This document shows positions 8,348 to 17,072 of a DNA stretch of 27,005 nt, piece by piece; position 1 is the first letter of the stretch; each line of letters begins with the position of its first letter. The notes below the pieces were generated by a model. It was not told the DNA's origin and searched no databases. It saw nothing but the letters and a program-made list of their open reading frames with translations. Position numbers and translations under genes: made by a program. The stretch is from Treponema sp. UBA1226 (GTDB taxonomy: Bacteria; Spirochaetota; Spirochaetia; Treponematales; Treponemataceae): contig DBWY01000014.1 in assembly GCA_002309195.1 (NCBI GenBank), positions 1 through 27,005 on the forward strand, in the 5' to 3' direction.

Positions 8348-10465
8348 CTAGATTTCTATATAGTCACGCAGACTGCTTGCACGACGCGGATGGCGAAGAC
8401 GTCTCAAAGCCTTTGCTTCGATCTGACGGATTCGTTCCCTCGTAACGTTAAAATAAAGTCCAACTTCTTCCAAAGTTAAAGAATAACCGTCATCAAGCCC
8501 GAATCTCATCTTAAGTACGTCCTGTTCTCTAGGCGGAAGCGTACTCAAAACCTCTCTGAGCTGTTCCTGGAGCAGCGTATAAGCTGTCTGTGAAGCTGGA
8601 TTTTCTACTTCCTTGTCCTCGATAAAATCGCCGAGAGAAGAATCTTCTTCTTCACCGATAGGAGTTTCAAGAGAAATAGGCTCGCGTGCAACGTTTTTAA
8701 CCTGCTTTACTCTTGTAACAGGCCATCCGAGCTGCTGGGCAATTTCTTCGTCAGTAGGTTCTCTTCCAAGTTTCTGCATAAGCTGACGGCTTTCGCGTAC
8801 AACCTTATTAATCTGTTCAATCATATGAACCGGAACACGGATAGTGCGCGCCTGGTCAGAAATTGAGCGTGTAATTGCCTGACGGATCCACCATGTAGCG
8901 TATGTAGAAAATTTATAACCCTTGCGGTATTCAAATTTTTCTACAGCCTTGATAAGACCGATGTTTCCTTCCTGAACAAGATCAAAGAACTGAAGTCCTC
9001 TGTTTGTATATTTTTTTGCAATTGCAACAACAAGACGAAGGTTAGCATTGATAAGATGGTTCTTTGCTTTTTCCATCATCTTCTGTCCACGCTGAATTTC
9101 CTTTGACATCGTAAGAATTTCTTCGATGCTGTTTTCAAATTCATATTCAAGATGATTTAATTTTCTGTCTATCTTCTGAATGTTTGTGTATACGTCACGG
9201 ATATCATCAGATTTCATTCCAAGTTCTTTTTCGAGCTTTAATGCTTCTGAACGGATTGAAAGCCTTCTTCCGAGTTTTCTAAGCTGAACAGGATCAGAAA
9301 TACGAAGTTCTTTCATTTTCTTTTCCTGCTTGTGACGATACTCATAAATTTTCTGAGTAGCTTCTGTAAATTTCTTGCTGAATCTTTCTATTTCTTCTGA
9401 CTGAATGTCTGTCTTCTGAAGCTGTGGTACAATCTTTTTGCGAAGTTTAATTATGTCGTTATTCTCAGAAATTTTTGCATTCTGATCCATTTCGTAGAGA
9501 TTACGTTTAATAGACATATACTGTTTTAAGTCAGGAAGAATAGGTTTTAAATATTCACTGTAAGCAGACTTGAGTCTTCTCTTCTCTGCCATTTCTTCGT
9601 TAATTTCTTTTCTTGGGCGTCCAGGTTCATGAAGATCAATTCGAGTAAATGCTTTCTGTGCAATGGCATAAAATTCTGGTGTCATGATACCAGAATTTTT
9701 AATAACACCCTTGATGATGTTTTCGCCGTCTTCCATCTGCTTTGAAAGAGTAACTTCTTCATCTGCAGAAAGAAGATTTTCTTTTCCGATTTCACGAAGA
9801 TAAAGACGGATCGGATCATCACTTGATGAATCCTTTTCTGAACTTACGAGGCGTTTTTTAGAAAGTGCTTCCTTTTCTGTCTGTTCAACAATCGCTGCAT
9901 CAGCATCTTTTTCGATATCGTCATCATCGTCAGATTCTACGACAACATCATCCTCGTCATCTTCAAACTCAGGTTCGATTTCCTGAATCTGAACCTTGTT
10001 CTTTTCCATCATCGAGATGATTTTTTCCATCTGTGAAGTTGCAAATTCGATTCCGACTACATCGTTGATTTCATCCCATGTGATGACTTTTTTATCTTTA
10101 ATCGTAACGAAAAGTTTTGCAAGTTCGATATCAGAATCAAGTTCTTTATCTTTTTTAACGACTGCCTTCTGTTCTGTAACTTTTGAAGAAGCTGATTTCC
10201 TTGTAGTCTTTGTTTCTGTTTTCTTTGCAGTTGATTTAGCGGCAGTTTTTTTAGGTGCTGCTTTTTTTGCTGCAGTTTTTTTAGCAGAAGCCTTTGCAGA
10301 AGTTTTAGCAGAAGCTTTTTTTTCTGTTTTTTTAACCGTTGATTTAGCCGCTGTCTTTTTAGCAGCAGTTTTTTTTGCTGCCGGTTTTCTGGCAGTCTTT
10401 TTTTCTACACTTTTTTTAGCAGCAGTTTTTTTTGCCGCAGTTTTCTTTTCTACAGTCTTTCTCAT
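8348..10465 (-). CDS. rpoD: RNA polymerase primary sigma factor RpoD with a Lys/Ala-rich N-terminal extension
   Basis: This is the housekeeping sigma factor that directs RNA polymerase to -35/-10 promoters. The 705-residue product has a lysine/alanine-rich low-complexity extension (1-108, repeated KKTAAKK-like units), region 1.1 (about 110-165), an acidic linker (166-190), region 1.2 (about 216-250, [12 protein letters not shown]), a non-conserved insert, region 2 (about 470-545, with [22 protein letters not shown] and [10 protein letters not shown]), region 3, and region 4 (about 640-700, with [20 protein letters not shown]). Its ATG overlaps the dnaG stop as ATGA. The basic extension resembles histone H1-type tails and suggests extra nucleic-acid contacts (inference). 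The long hydrophobic frame opposite it is an artefact of Lys codons. Confidence 0.97.
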   Translation of the reverse strand: MRKTVEKKTAAKKTAAKKSVEKKTARKPAAKKTAAKKTAAKSTVKKTEKKASAKTSAKASAKKTAAKKAAPKKTAAKSTAKKTETKTTRKSASSKVTEQKAVVKKDKELDSDIELAKLFVTIKDKKVITWDEINDVVGIEFATSQMEKIISMMEKNKVQIQEIEPEFEDDEDDVVVESDDDDDIEKDADAAIVEQTEKEALSKKRLVSSEKDSSSDDPIRLYLREIGKENLLSADEEVTLSKQMEDGENIIKGVIKNSGIMTPEFYAIAQKAFTRIDLHEPGRPRKEINEEMAEKRRLKSAYSEYLKPILPDLKQYMSIKRNLYEMDQNAKISENNDIIKLRKKIVPQLQKTDIQSEEIERFSKKFTEATQKIYEYRHKQEKKMKELRISDPVQLRKLGRRLSIRSEALKLEKELGMKSDDIRDVYTNIQKIDRKLNHLEYEFENSIEEILTMSKEIQRGQKMMEKAKNHLINANLRLVVAIAKKYTNRGLQFFDLVQEGNIGLIKAVEKFEYRKGYKFSTYATWWIRQAITRSISDQARTIRVPVHMIEQINKVVRESRQLMQKLGREPTDEEIAQQLGWPVTRVKQVKNVAREPISLETPIGEEEDSSLGDFIEDKEVENPASQTAYTLLQEQLREVLSTLPPREQDVLKMRFGLDDGYSLTLEEVGLYFNVTRERIRQIEAKALRRLRHPRRASSLRDYIEI

Positions 10466-12243
10466 TTTACTTCTTGAAGCTTTTTATCAATTTCCATCTT
10501 TTCTGTGAGGAACTGAGAGAGGGTTTTCTGATCATCAGGTGTAACAGGTTTGAACTGCCGGATTTTTATCATTAATTTCTCGCGCTGTCGTTCAAGACTG
10601 TTTCTTTTGATTAAGGCGATACTTTCTTTCACATACTTGAGGTTGTTCTCTTCAAATTCTCTGGATGCAATTACTTTTGTAATCATCCTCTGCACCTCTT
10701 CTTCAGGGCAGTGACTAAGTATGGCCTGTATTGAAATATTCTCTTCTCTGTGGCAATCCTCTAAAACGATGAATAATTTCCTGGCCAGAGGGTCTTCAAA
10801 ATCATTAACATTCAACTGTTCATGCAATAGATTAAATTGTTCTAAATTGGAAATTACAGCAAGGATTGTTCGAAGTTCAGCATTAAGCTTTATGTCTTGA
10901 ATTACTGGAGCTCCATCCGCTGTCTTTTTTACTTCTATGCGAGAACGAGAGTGCTCACGATTTACGAAATCTCTCTTTACAGCCTCCAGTTTTGTGTTAA
11001 AAACCTGAGCAAATTGCTCAAGCGTTGAATCTTTCTGAATATCAGAATTAAGTGAATCTACATAAGGAAAGAACTCTAAAGCAGCTTTAATCTTGTCCTC
11101 AGGTTCGTCCTTAGGGTATTTTTCCCTCAGTTTAGATAACAGAAAATCATTGTCTAATATAGCGGAATTAACATCATTAGTCAAGGTTTCTGCGCCAAAA
11201 TTCAGCATAATCTCGGCAGGATCCTTTCCTCCCTTAAGCTGAATGATTTTTACAGTGACATCCATTCTGCGGCACATGAGGATTGCCTTGTAAGTAGCAG
11301 CCTGCCCCGCTCCGTCAGAGTCAAATGAAAGTAAAATCGTATCTACAAACGGAACAAGCATCTTAACCTGCTGTTCTGTAAAAGCAGTACCAAGAGGGGC
11401 TACGGCAAAGTCAATGCCGCACTGGTGGTAAGCAATCGCGTCCATGTATCCTTCGCATAAAATTACACGTTTTTGTTCACGGATTGCTTTTTTTGCAAAG
11501 TTGTAGGCGTATAAAGTTTCACGCTTTTTATAATGCGGCATCTCAGGGCTGTTTATGTACTTTGGACCATCGCCTTCAAGAAGCCTTCCTCCAAGGGCAA
11601 CTACTTCGCCGTTCTTGTTAAAAATCGGGAACATGAGGCGCCCTGCATAGATTGTAATGTCAGGATATTTCTGACTGAACAGTCCTGACTTTGCAAGAAA
11701 CTCTGAAGAATAGTTTTTTGAAGAAAGAAAATTCTTTAACCAGCGGCGGTCACTCATACAGTAGCCGATTTTAAATTTCTTTATGGTTTCCATGGTAAGT
11801 CCGCGTTTTGTAATGTATTCAAGCGCAGATTTGCCGTTAGGAGTTTCTGTAAGAAGGTAATGGAACATCGAAGCCGTTCTGTTGTAAAGATCAATATAAA
11901 GTTCTTTTGTATTGTCTTCTTCTTTCGGAACATAAGAACCTTCTTCGTAAATTATTTCGATACCGAATCTTTTTGCCAGTGCGACAACTGCATCCACATA
12001 GGAAACTTTTTCCATTTCCATGTAGAACTTTACGATGTCGCCTCCTGCATGGCAGCCGAAACAGTAATAAAGGTTCTTGTCTTCTTCGATATGAAACGAT
12101 GCTGTTTTTTCGTGATGAAAAGGACAGCAGCCCCACCACGCGTTTCCTCGTTTTTCGAGATGAGTATAGTCGTTTACAACCGAAACAATGTCGCATTGAG
12201 AAAGAGATTCAATTGTTTTTTTTGAAATGCGGCCCTGTCCCAT
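10462..12243 (-). CDS. dnaG: DNA primase DnaG
   Basis: DnaG makes RNA primers for replication. The 593-residue product has the CHC2 zinc site (C40, H43, C61, C64, in [12 protein letters not shown] and [11 protein letters not shown]), the RNA-polymerase/TOPRIM core with CEGYMD at 263-268 and SFDSDGAG near 306-313, and a C-terminal helical region that would bind the replicative helicase. The length is normal. The start shares one base with the mltG stop (TAATG) and the stop overlaps the rpoD start, so mltG-dnaG-rpoD look translationally coupled. The dnaG-rpoD pairing is the classic macromolecular-synthesis arrangement. Confidence 0.97.
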   Translation of the reverse strand: MGQGRISKKTIESLSQCDIVSVVNDYTHLEKRGNAWWGCCPFHHEKTASFHIEEDKNLYYCFGCHAGGDIVKFYMEMEKVSYVDAVVALAKRFGIEIIYEEGSYVPKEEDNTKELYIDLYNRTASMFHYLLTETPNGKSALEYITKRGLTMETIKKFKIGYCMSDRRWLKNFLSSKNYSSEFLAKSGLFSQKYPDITIYAGRLMFPIFNKNGEVVALGGRLLEGDGPKYINSPEMPHYKKRETLYAYNFAKKAIREQKRVILCEGYMDAIAYHQCGIDFAVAPLGTAFTEQQVKMLVPFVDTILLSFDSDGAGQAATYKAILMCRRMDVTVKIIQLKGGKDPAEIMLNFGAETLTNDVNSAILDNDFLLSKLREKYPKDEPEDKIKAALEFFPYVDSLNSDIQKDSTLEQFAQVFNTKLEAVKRDFVNREHSRSRIEVKKTADGAPVIQDIKLNAELRTILAVISNLEQFNLLHEQLNVNDFEDPLARKLFIVLEDCHREENISIQAILSHCPEEEVQRMITKVIASREFEENNLKYVKESIALIKRNSLERQREKLMIKIRQFKPVTPDDQKTLSQFLTEKMEIDKKLQEVK

Positions 12244-13352
12244 TAATTGCCCGCCGCCTTCTTTGTCTTAAATTCTGCAGTAGCTTTTGCATGTGAATTA
12301 AAGTCATGAGAGAAAGTATGACGACCTGCCTGAGAATCTGTAAGAGTAAAATAAAGGTAATTTGAACTCTGCGGATTTATTGCCGCATTAATCGCCGTAA
12401 AACCAGGATTAGAAATAGGTCCAGGCGGAAGTCCAGGATAAATGTATGTATTATATGGTTCTTTCATCTCAAGGTCTTCGTAATAAATGATTTTCGGATG
12501 CGGACGACCCCTGAGCTCTGTAATGATGTATTCAACTGTAGCACACGACTGAAGAGGCATGTTTATTTCAAGACGGTTTTTAAATACACCTGCAATGAGA
12601 GGCGCTTCGTCTTCTGCTCTGTATTCTCTCTCAACAATCGAAGCAAGTGTTATCATTTTATAAAACTCATCAGGAGAAGCAGATGTAAAACCTTGAGTAG
12701 ATTCATGGCTTGTAATCTGCTTTAACATATTACTTATCATCATGACGATAATCTGGTGAGAATTATAATTTACCGGAATATTATAAGTGTCCGGATATAA
12801 AAATCCTTCTACAGAGTCAGAGTTTATATCAAGTTTTAACTCTGCAAAGATTTTTTTGCCATCATTTAAGGCTGTGTCAACAAAATCTTTTTCTGTTACG
12901 ATTCCCGAAGATGCAATTATTTTTGCAATTTTTCTTAAAGTAAGTCCTTCTGCAATCGAGACAGTTTCGTATTTTACTTTTCCGCTTGAAACTTCTTCGA
13001 AAACTTCTGCAAGGTTCATTGCACTGTTAAGTCTGTAGTATCCGGTCTGAACCTTAAAAATGCCCGAAGGCTTTCTCATTACAAACGAAGCAAATTTAGG
13101 GAAACGTGCAAAGACATAGAAGAGTCTGGAATTTTTAATAAGCCCTTCACTTTTGAGTTTTGCACCGACGGTTTTTGCAGTCATTCCGCTTTGAACTTCA
13201 AAATCTTTTTCTATGGACACATCACTCGCAGACACTGCAGAAGCATTTACCGACACGTATGCAAGACCGATAAAAAAAGCCGCAAGAAAAGTTACGGCAG
13301 CACATATCAAAACTATTAAAGTTATTTTTTTAAAATTATTTTTTTTATTCAT
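12243..13352 (-). CDS. mltG: MltG endolytic murein transglycosylase
   Basis: MltG cleaves nascent glycan strands and sets their length. The 369-residue product has one N-terminal membrane helix (about 9-33), a LysM-like segment (FEVQSGMTAKTVGAKL near 51-66) and the YceG catalytic domain with LASIVEREY near 236-244, where E241 is the expected catalytic glutamate, followed by APLIAGVFKNRL and the YPGLPPGPISNPG block near 305-318. The ATG follows GGAAG at a good distance. It overlaps dnaG by one base. Having it upstream of dnaG/rpoD puts a wall enzyme in the same block as the elongasome genes further along. Confidence 0.95.
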   Translation of the reverse strand: MNKKNNFKKITLIVLICAAVTFLAAFFIGLAYVSVNASAVSASDVSIEKDFEVQSGMTAKTVGAKLKSEGLIKNSRLFYVFARFPKFASFVMRKPSGIFKVQTGYYRLNSAMNLAEVFEEVSSGKVKYETVSIAEGLTLRKIAKIIASSGIVTEKDFVDTALNDGKKIFAELKLDINSDSVEGFLYPDTYNIPVNYNSHQIIVMMISNMLKQITSHESTQGFTSASPDEFYKMITLASIVEREYRAEDEAPLIAGVFKNRLEINMPLQSCATVEYIITELRGRPHPKIIYYEDLEMKEPYNTYIYPGLPPGPISNPGFTAINAAINPQSSNYLYFTLTDSQAGRHTFSHDFNSHAKATAEFKTKKAAGN

Positions 13353-13370
13353 TTTTACTTCCGGAATATT

Positions 13371-14312
13371 TTATATTTCAACATCAAGTCCTTCTACACC
13401 CAGTTCAACTTTTACATTGTCATGAGAAATAAAACTTGAATACCATTTTGCGGCATTTAATATTGAATCTATTTTTTTATCATCATATGTAGGTTCATGA
13501 TGAAAAAGATAAATCTTCTTTATGTTCTGTGCAATTGCAAAATCGACTGCATAACAGAATGCAGAATGTCCCCATTTTTCTTTTGCCTGAGCTTCTTCCA
13601 TCGTGTACTGAGTATCAAGTACAACTACATCTGCATCTTTAAATACAGCACTTACCTCGTCTGCCCTGCACGACTGGAGATCCATAAGTTCAACGTCAGT
13701 AGCATAAACGAATTTTTTATTGTCTTCTTCGAATGAATATGAGAACGAACCGCCCGGGTGACTCATTGCACAGCATCTGATTTTTAAGCCGTCGATTTCA
13801 TATTCCTTTGCAGTTTCGAGCGTATGGAATTTAAAGTTGCGCGAAAAATTTTCCCATAGAACCGGAAAAAGCTGCATTGACGACATCTGAATTGCAAGAT
13901 AATCCCTTGCTTTCGGGAATGCAGAATAGATATCGATATTAACGCTCGGATTAAATGCATGATCAAAGAACGGAAAACCACAGATATGATCCCAGTGAAA
14001 GTGTGAAAAGAAAATTGAATAGTGATTGTCAGCAGGAGCTCTGCGCCCCTTACCGAGCATGCGGATTCCTGAACCCGCATCAAGTATTATTTCTTTTCCA
14101 GAAGATGTCGTCAGCTGAATACATGGAGAGTTTCCGCCTACTGTTCCGTAAATCCAATCCGGAAGTCCAGCGATAAATTTTTCGCGCGAATCAAATGACT
14201 CAAGATCCTGAGGTGTAATTCTCTGGACAACGGCATTAATCTTTGCCTGAATATCTGCTGCTAATAACGGACTTGGTATTGATCCCCTTACACCCCAAAA
14301 ATGGATTTTCAA
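13371..14312 (-). CDS. MBL-fold metallo-hydrolase
   Basis: This is a metallo-beta-lactamase-fold hydrolase with the HxHxDH metal site (SHFHWDH), a later SHPGGS histidine, a YATDVE aspartate and a final LFHHEP histidine. The substrate is not evident. The subfamily starting KIHFWGVRGSIPSP and carrying GGNSPCIQL is widespread but poorly characterised. I prefer the TTG at 14312-14310 as start: AGGAG lies 6 bases before it and the protein then begins MKIHFWGVRGSIPSP as relatives do. The upstream ATG at 14333 has no ribosome-binding site. It is 18 bp upstream of mltG and 48 bp after the YkgJ-like gene. Confidence 0.88.
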   Translation of the reverse strand: MKIHFWGVRGSIPSPLLAADIQAKINAVVQRITPQDLESFDSREKFIAGLPDWIYGTVGGNSPCIQLTTSSGKEIILDAGSGIRMLGKGRRAPADNHYSIFFSHFHWDHICGFPFFDHAFNPSVNIDIYSAFPKARDYLAIQMSSMQLFPVLWENFSRNFKFHTLETAKEYEIDGLKIRCCAMSHPGGSFSYSFEEDNKKFVYATDVELMDLQSCRADEVSAVFKDADVVVLDTQYTMEEAQAKEKWGHSAFCYAVDFAIAQNIKKIYLFHHEPTYDDKKIDSILNAAKWYSSFISHDNVKVELGVEGLDVEI

Positions 14313-14360
14313 AATCTTCTCCTGATATTGCATTAAGCTGCAACAAACTTTTTTTATATT

Positions 14361-14801
14361 TTACCGTGTTATCGGTTCATTGTGAACATAAAGAGAGCGC
14401 TGTTCGTCAATCTGCTCTTTTGTCCAGTGTTTTCCTTTATTTATTCCGGGGCAATCTTTAGAAATGCTGTTCCAGGAGTCCCTGTCTTTTAAAATCCAGG
14501 ACCAGAATGGGTATGTTGAACATTGAATGGGACGCGCACCGTATGCGGTACACCCTGAGTCTTTGTTCCAGAAAATACAGTCGTAATTCTTGAGTTCTAC
14601 AAGGGCAAGGGCTTCCTTACCTTCGTAATAACCAACCCACCTGCAGTATTTTTCTATAAATTCCTCTTGTGAAAGTTTAAACCATTGGCATAAACTTGTC
14701 AAATCCCTTTGAGAAAGATAGACATATCCCGGGCTTAGCCTGCAGCATGCAGAACACTTGTTGCATTCAAAATCGAGCCCTTCATCGTAAAAACAGCTTA
14801 T
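14361..14801 (-). CDS. YkgJ-family cysteine-cluster (metal-binding) protein, apparent AUA start
   Basis: The product carries the YkgJ signature: ECNKCSACCRLSPGYVYLSQRDL near the N terminus and CTAYGARPIQCSTYPFW mid-protein, a cysteine cluster thought to bind zinc or iron. The biochemical role is not known. The open frame runs back to a TTG at 14852, but that would put the tRNA terminator hairpin inside the coding region. The family N terminus (FYDEGLDFEC) begins much later. A perfect AGGAGG (14813-14808) stands 6 bases before an in-frame ATA (14801-14799), and no ATG, GTG or TTG lies between. I therefore place the start at ATA, giving 146 residues. It could instead be a start codon lost by mutation or a base-call error. 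Confidence 0.8.
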   Translation of the reverse strand: MSCFYDEGLDFECNKCSACCRLSPGYVYLSQRDLTSLCQWFKLSQEEFIEKYCRWVGYYEGKEALALVELKNYDCIFWNKDSGCTAYGARPIQCSTYPFWSWILKDRDSWNSISKDCPGINKGKHWTKEQIDEQRSLYVHNEPITR

Positions 14802-14820
14802 AGCAGTCCTCCTGGCAATA

Positions 14821-14873
14821 AAAAAAGGTGTTATAAAGTAAGTCTTTTTCAAAACACACTTTGTAACACCTTT
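14821..14873 (-). terminator. Intrinsic terminator after tRNA-Tyr
   Basis: A 16-bp stem with a single C/T difference (14824-14839 against 14858-14873, 18-base loop) follows tRNA-Tyr by 4 bases on the minus strand and ends in a run of Ts. It is AT-rich but long. The stem symmetry could also act on the plus strand. It separates the tRNA unit from the YkgJ-like gene, although readthrough is possible. Confidence 0.75.
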
Positions 14874-14877
14874 AATA

Positions 14878-14959
14878 TGGGGAGTGAAGGATTCGGACCT
14901 ACGAAGGCTAAGCCAACAGATTTACAGTCTGCCCCCTTTGACCACTCGGGAAACTCCCC
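14878..14959 (-). tRNA. tRNA-Tyr (anticodon GTA)
   Basis: The acceptor stem GGGGAGT/ACTCCCC is perfect, the anticodon arm GCAGA-CTGTAAA-TCTGT gives anticodon GTA, and there is a long class II variable arm. The discriminator base is A and CCA is not encoded, so the CCA enzyme must add it. Two odd points are visible: the T stem GTAGG/CCTTC has a U-U mismatch at 50-64, and the T loop reads TCCGAAT, with C at position 55 where U is nearly universal. Confidence 0.95.
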
Positions 14960-14965
14960 GATTAA

Positions 14966-15038
14966 AGCTACCTGTAGGATTTGGACCCACGACCCCGAGA
15001 TTACAAATCACGTGCTCTACCAGCTGAGCTAAGGTAGC
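14966..15038 (-). tRNA. tRNA-Thr (anticodon TGT)
   Basis: A standard 73-base cloverleaf is seen: acceptor GCTACCT/AGGTAGC, D arm GCTC/GAGC, anticodon loop TTTGTAA giving TGT, T stem GTGGG/CCTAC, and discriminator U. CCA is not encoded. The anticodon stem CGTGA/TCTCG has a U-U mismatch at 29-41, and the T loop TCCAAAT again has C at position 55. It lies 6 bases upstream of tRNA-Tyr in the same transcript. Confidence 0.95.
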
Positions 15039-15055
15039 AAAGTTTTATGTGTAGT

Positions 15056-15084
15056 AATATATAGAATATCACAAATTGTGTCAA
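15056..15084 (-). promoter_or_regulatory. Promoter of the tRNA-Thr/tRNA-Tyr unit
   Basis: A perfect TTGACA (15084-15079) and TATATT (15061-15056) are separated by exactly 17 bases on the minus strand. The start would be near 15049, about 11 bases before tRNA-Thr. An 11-bp inverted repeat CACAAATTGTG (15070-15080) fills part of the spacer and could be an operator or chance. Confidence 0.8.
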
Positions 15085-15108
15085 GTTGAATTGTTCTTTT
15101 TTTATAAA

Positions 15109-16683
15109 TTAATTTCCTGCACTATCCTCTTTAAAAACTTTCATGTATTTTTCTTTTGCAACTGTCTCCCATGAATAATTTTTACTTACATATTCAGCTG
15201 CATATGAAATCATATCATCAAAACAATGAGAATCATTTTTCTTTTTTTCGATAAGTTCACTTAAGATTTTAAAAAGCATTTCATGAGTGTTAGGTGAATA
15301 TGTAAAACCAGTTTCTTTATCGACGATTTTTTTAAGTCCGCCGGTAGCATGAGCAACAGGAATGGTTCCGTAAATCTGAGCGATAAAATCTTCAAGACCG
15401 CAGGGTTCAAACTCACTCGGGAAAAGTGCAAAATCTCCCGAGGCTGTACAAAGACGGGCAAGTCCCCTTTCGTATCCGCGAAGGTAAACAATTTTTCCAG
15501 GATATGCTCCGGCTTTTTGTGCAGAACGTTCTTCCAAAAGTTTTTCGCCCTGACCGTTTATGATAAATTTTACGTTGCTGTATTTATTCAGTATGTCATC
15601 CATAAGATCAAAAATAACAAGGATTCCTTTTTGTCTTACAAGCCTTCCGTGAAAAGAAATGTAGATGTCGTTTCCAGAATCAGGTTCAAGATATCCGTAC
15701 TGCGTTATAAGATTTTTTTCGTAAAACTTTTTTGTTTTTTCTGTCATGCTTTCGAGCGCAAAATTATTTATAAAATAATTTCTGCACCTGTACTTGCCTT
15801 CGAGTTTTTTATTTGCCGGAGAAAACTCATACGGAAGAAGAGAAACATTTTTATCTTCGGGAAGATATCTTTTTATATCGATTCCGTTTGTAATTCCTGT
15901 AATCGGAATATTGCGCGAAGCAAAAATCTGTGCAAGTCCGTCTGTGTTTGGATTATTAAAATCCTTGAGCTCAGAAGCATAGTCAAACGACACTGTTAAA
16001 AGACGTCCATAGTAAGAAGCAAGAACATAAGGCTCAACACGGCTTCCGTTAAGAGAAGATGCAAGGACATCTGTTGAAAGACCTGTAAAAGCATGAGCCT
16101 GGTTTATGTCAGAAAACTCATGATGGTAGGCAGGTCCTGCATTATGAATCGTAACAAAAAAACGTGTCTTATCAAAACAATCTTTATAAAATACTTTCGC
16201 AATTGCAGGAAGAGATGCAGTACACGCGTCATGGCAGTTTACGACATCTGCACTTTCGCCTGTAAGAAGTGCGTATTCACATATCGCCTTCTGAAAAAGA
16301 ACGTCAAGATAGAGTGAATCCCTGTATCCTGTTCCGACAATACAGTCAGGATTTATAAGAATGTCTTTTGCATTGTATGTGTAGACATTATTTTTTTCTT
16401 CATATGAGCGGCTTTTTACAAAAACGATTTTTACGCCCTTAAAGACGGCACGGGCAAAAAAGACTTTTAATTCGCGGCCATTAATCGTTATAAGAGAGCT
16501 TACATCCGGAACATCTGCATAATCGTCGAGGCATGAAAGATCCGTGCAGCCGTACTGAGGAATAAAAAGTGTTACATCGTTTCCTGATTCTGCAAGTTCT
16601 TCAGAAAGAGAACAGACGACATTCTTTACACCACCCGCTTCTGCAATACCTGCATATTCCCTGGAAATCATCCAAATCTTCAT
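15109..16683 (-). CDS. glgA: Glycogen synthase (ADP-glucose type, GT5)
   Basis: GlgA adds glucose from ADP-glucose to growing glycogen. The 524-residue product shows the two Rossmann-like halves of GT-B enzymes. The N-terminal loop is EAGGVKNVVCSL in place of the usual KxGGL-type nucleotide loop, NCHDA lies mid-N-domain, and the C-terminal half has ISFHGRLVRQKG, YLRGYE and PSEFEPCGL followed by ATGGL. The ATG follows AGGA by 6-7 bases. It is about 40 residues longer than common GlgA. It is the last gene of a run with the SPFH-like gene and aroH, with a 12-bp gap to aroH. A role in carbon storage is expected, and the link to aroH is not obviously metabolic. Confidence 0.92.
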   Translation of the reverse strand: MKIWMISREYAGIAEAGGVKNVVCSLSEELAESGNDVTLFIPQYGCTDLSCLDDYADVPDVSSLITINGRELKVFFARAVFKGVKIVFVKSRSYEEKNNVYTYNAKDILINPDCIVGTGYRDSLYLDVLFQKAICEYALLTGESADVVNCHDACTASLPAIAKVFYKDCFDKTRFFVTIHNAGPAYHHEFSDINQAHAFTGLSTDVLASSLNGSRVEPYVLASYYGRLLTVSFDYASELKDFNNPNTDGLAQIFASRNIPITGITNGIDIKRYLPEDKNVSLLPYEFSPANKKLEGKYRCRNYFINNFALESMTEKTKKFYEKNLITQYGYLEPDSGNDIYISFHGRLVRQKGILVIFDLMDDILNKYSNVKFIINGQGEKLLEERSAQKAGAYPGKIVYLRGYERGLARLCTASGDFALFPSEFEPCGLEDFIAQIYGTIPVAHATGGLKKIVDKETGFTYSPNTHEMLFKILSELIEKKKNDSHCFDDMISYAAEYVSKNYSWETVAKEKYMKVFKEDSAGN

Positions 16684-16695
16684 TTTTAAATCCTA

Positions 16696-17067
16696 TTATG
16701 AAATATCAGGTCTGAGTTTTTTTGCATCATCAAGATATACGAACTTGATTTTTTTTCTGTCAAAATAGCCTGTAACCAGAACCCTTATACAGCGCTCAAG
16801 AGAACCCTGTATAAAAGCTTCCTGAGAACAAAAAAGCGGAACTTTACTAACATCAAAATTAAATTTATCTGCATTAAGTCTTAAAGCTGTTGCAGGATTT
16901 AAAACATCAAGATCTCTTGTAAGACTAAAATTAAAATCTACGATATCATTTTCGCGTATATTATTTTCGCTTATGATTTCCTGAACGAGTCTTACAGTCT
17001 GCTTTTCGATTGACTCTTTTGTATTTTCTGCAGTTATTGCACCGCGTATCGCACAAAGTCTTCTCAT
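16696..17067 (-). CDS. aroH: AroH-type chorismate mutase
   Basis: This enzyme rearranges chorismate to prephenate for phenylalanine and tyrosine synthesis. The 123-residue product fits the monofunctional AroH fold. By comparison with the B. subtilis enzyme the active-site residues are all placed: R8 in IRGA, R63, C80 and E83 in LFCSQEAF, R95 in CIRVL and Y111 in VYL, and it ends with LRPD. The ATG follows AGGT at a suitable distance. It sits 5 bp after the SPFH-like gene and 12 bp before glgA, so the three are probably one transcript. Confidence 0.93.
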   Translation of the reverse strand: MRRLCAIRGAITAENTKESIEKQTVRLVQEIISENNIRENDIVDFNFSLTRDLDVLNPATALRLNADKFNFDVSKVPLFCSQEAFIQGSLERCIRVLVTGYFDRKKIKFVYLDDAKKLRPDIS

Positions 17068-17072
17068 CTTAA

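Noticed and set aside
9996..10508. Long hydrophobic plus-strand frame opposite the start of rpoD
   Set aside because: It is the reverse complement of the Lys/Ala-rich RpoD tail; Lys and Ala codons read backwards give Phe, Leu, Ala and Val. It has no ribosome-binding site or family signal.
14802..14852. N-terminal extension of the YkgJ-like gene from a TTG start
   Set aside because: The extension is the tRNA terminator hairpin read as codons, and it is not family-like. A perfect ribosome-binding site lies downstream of it.
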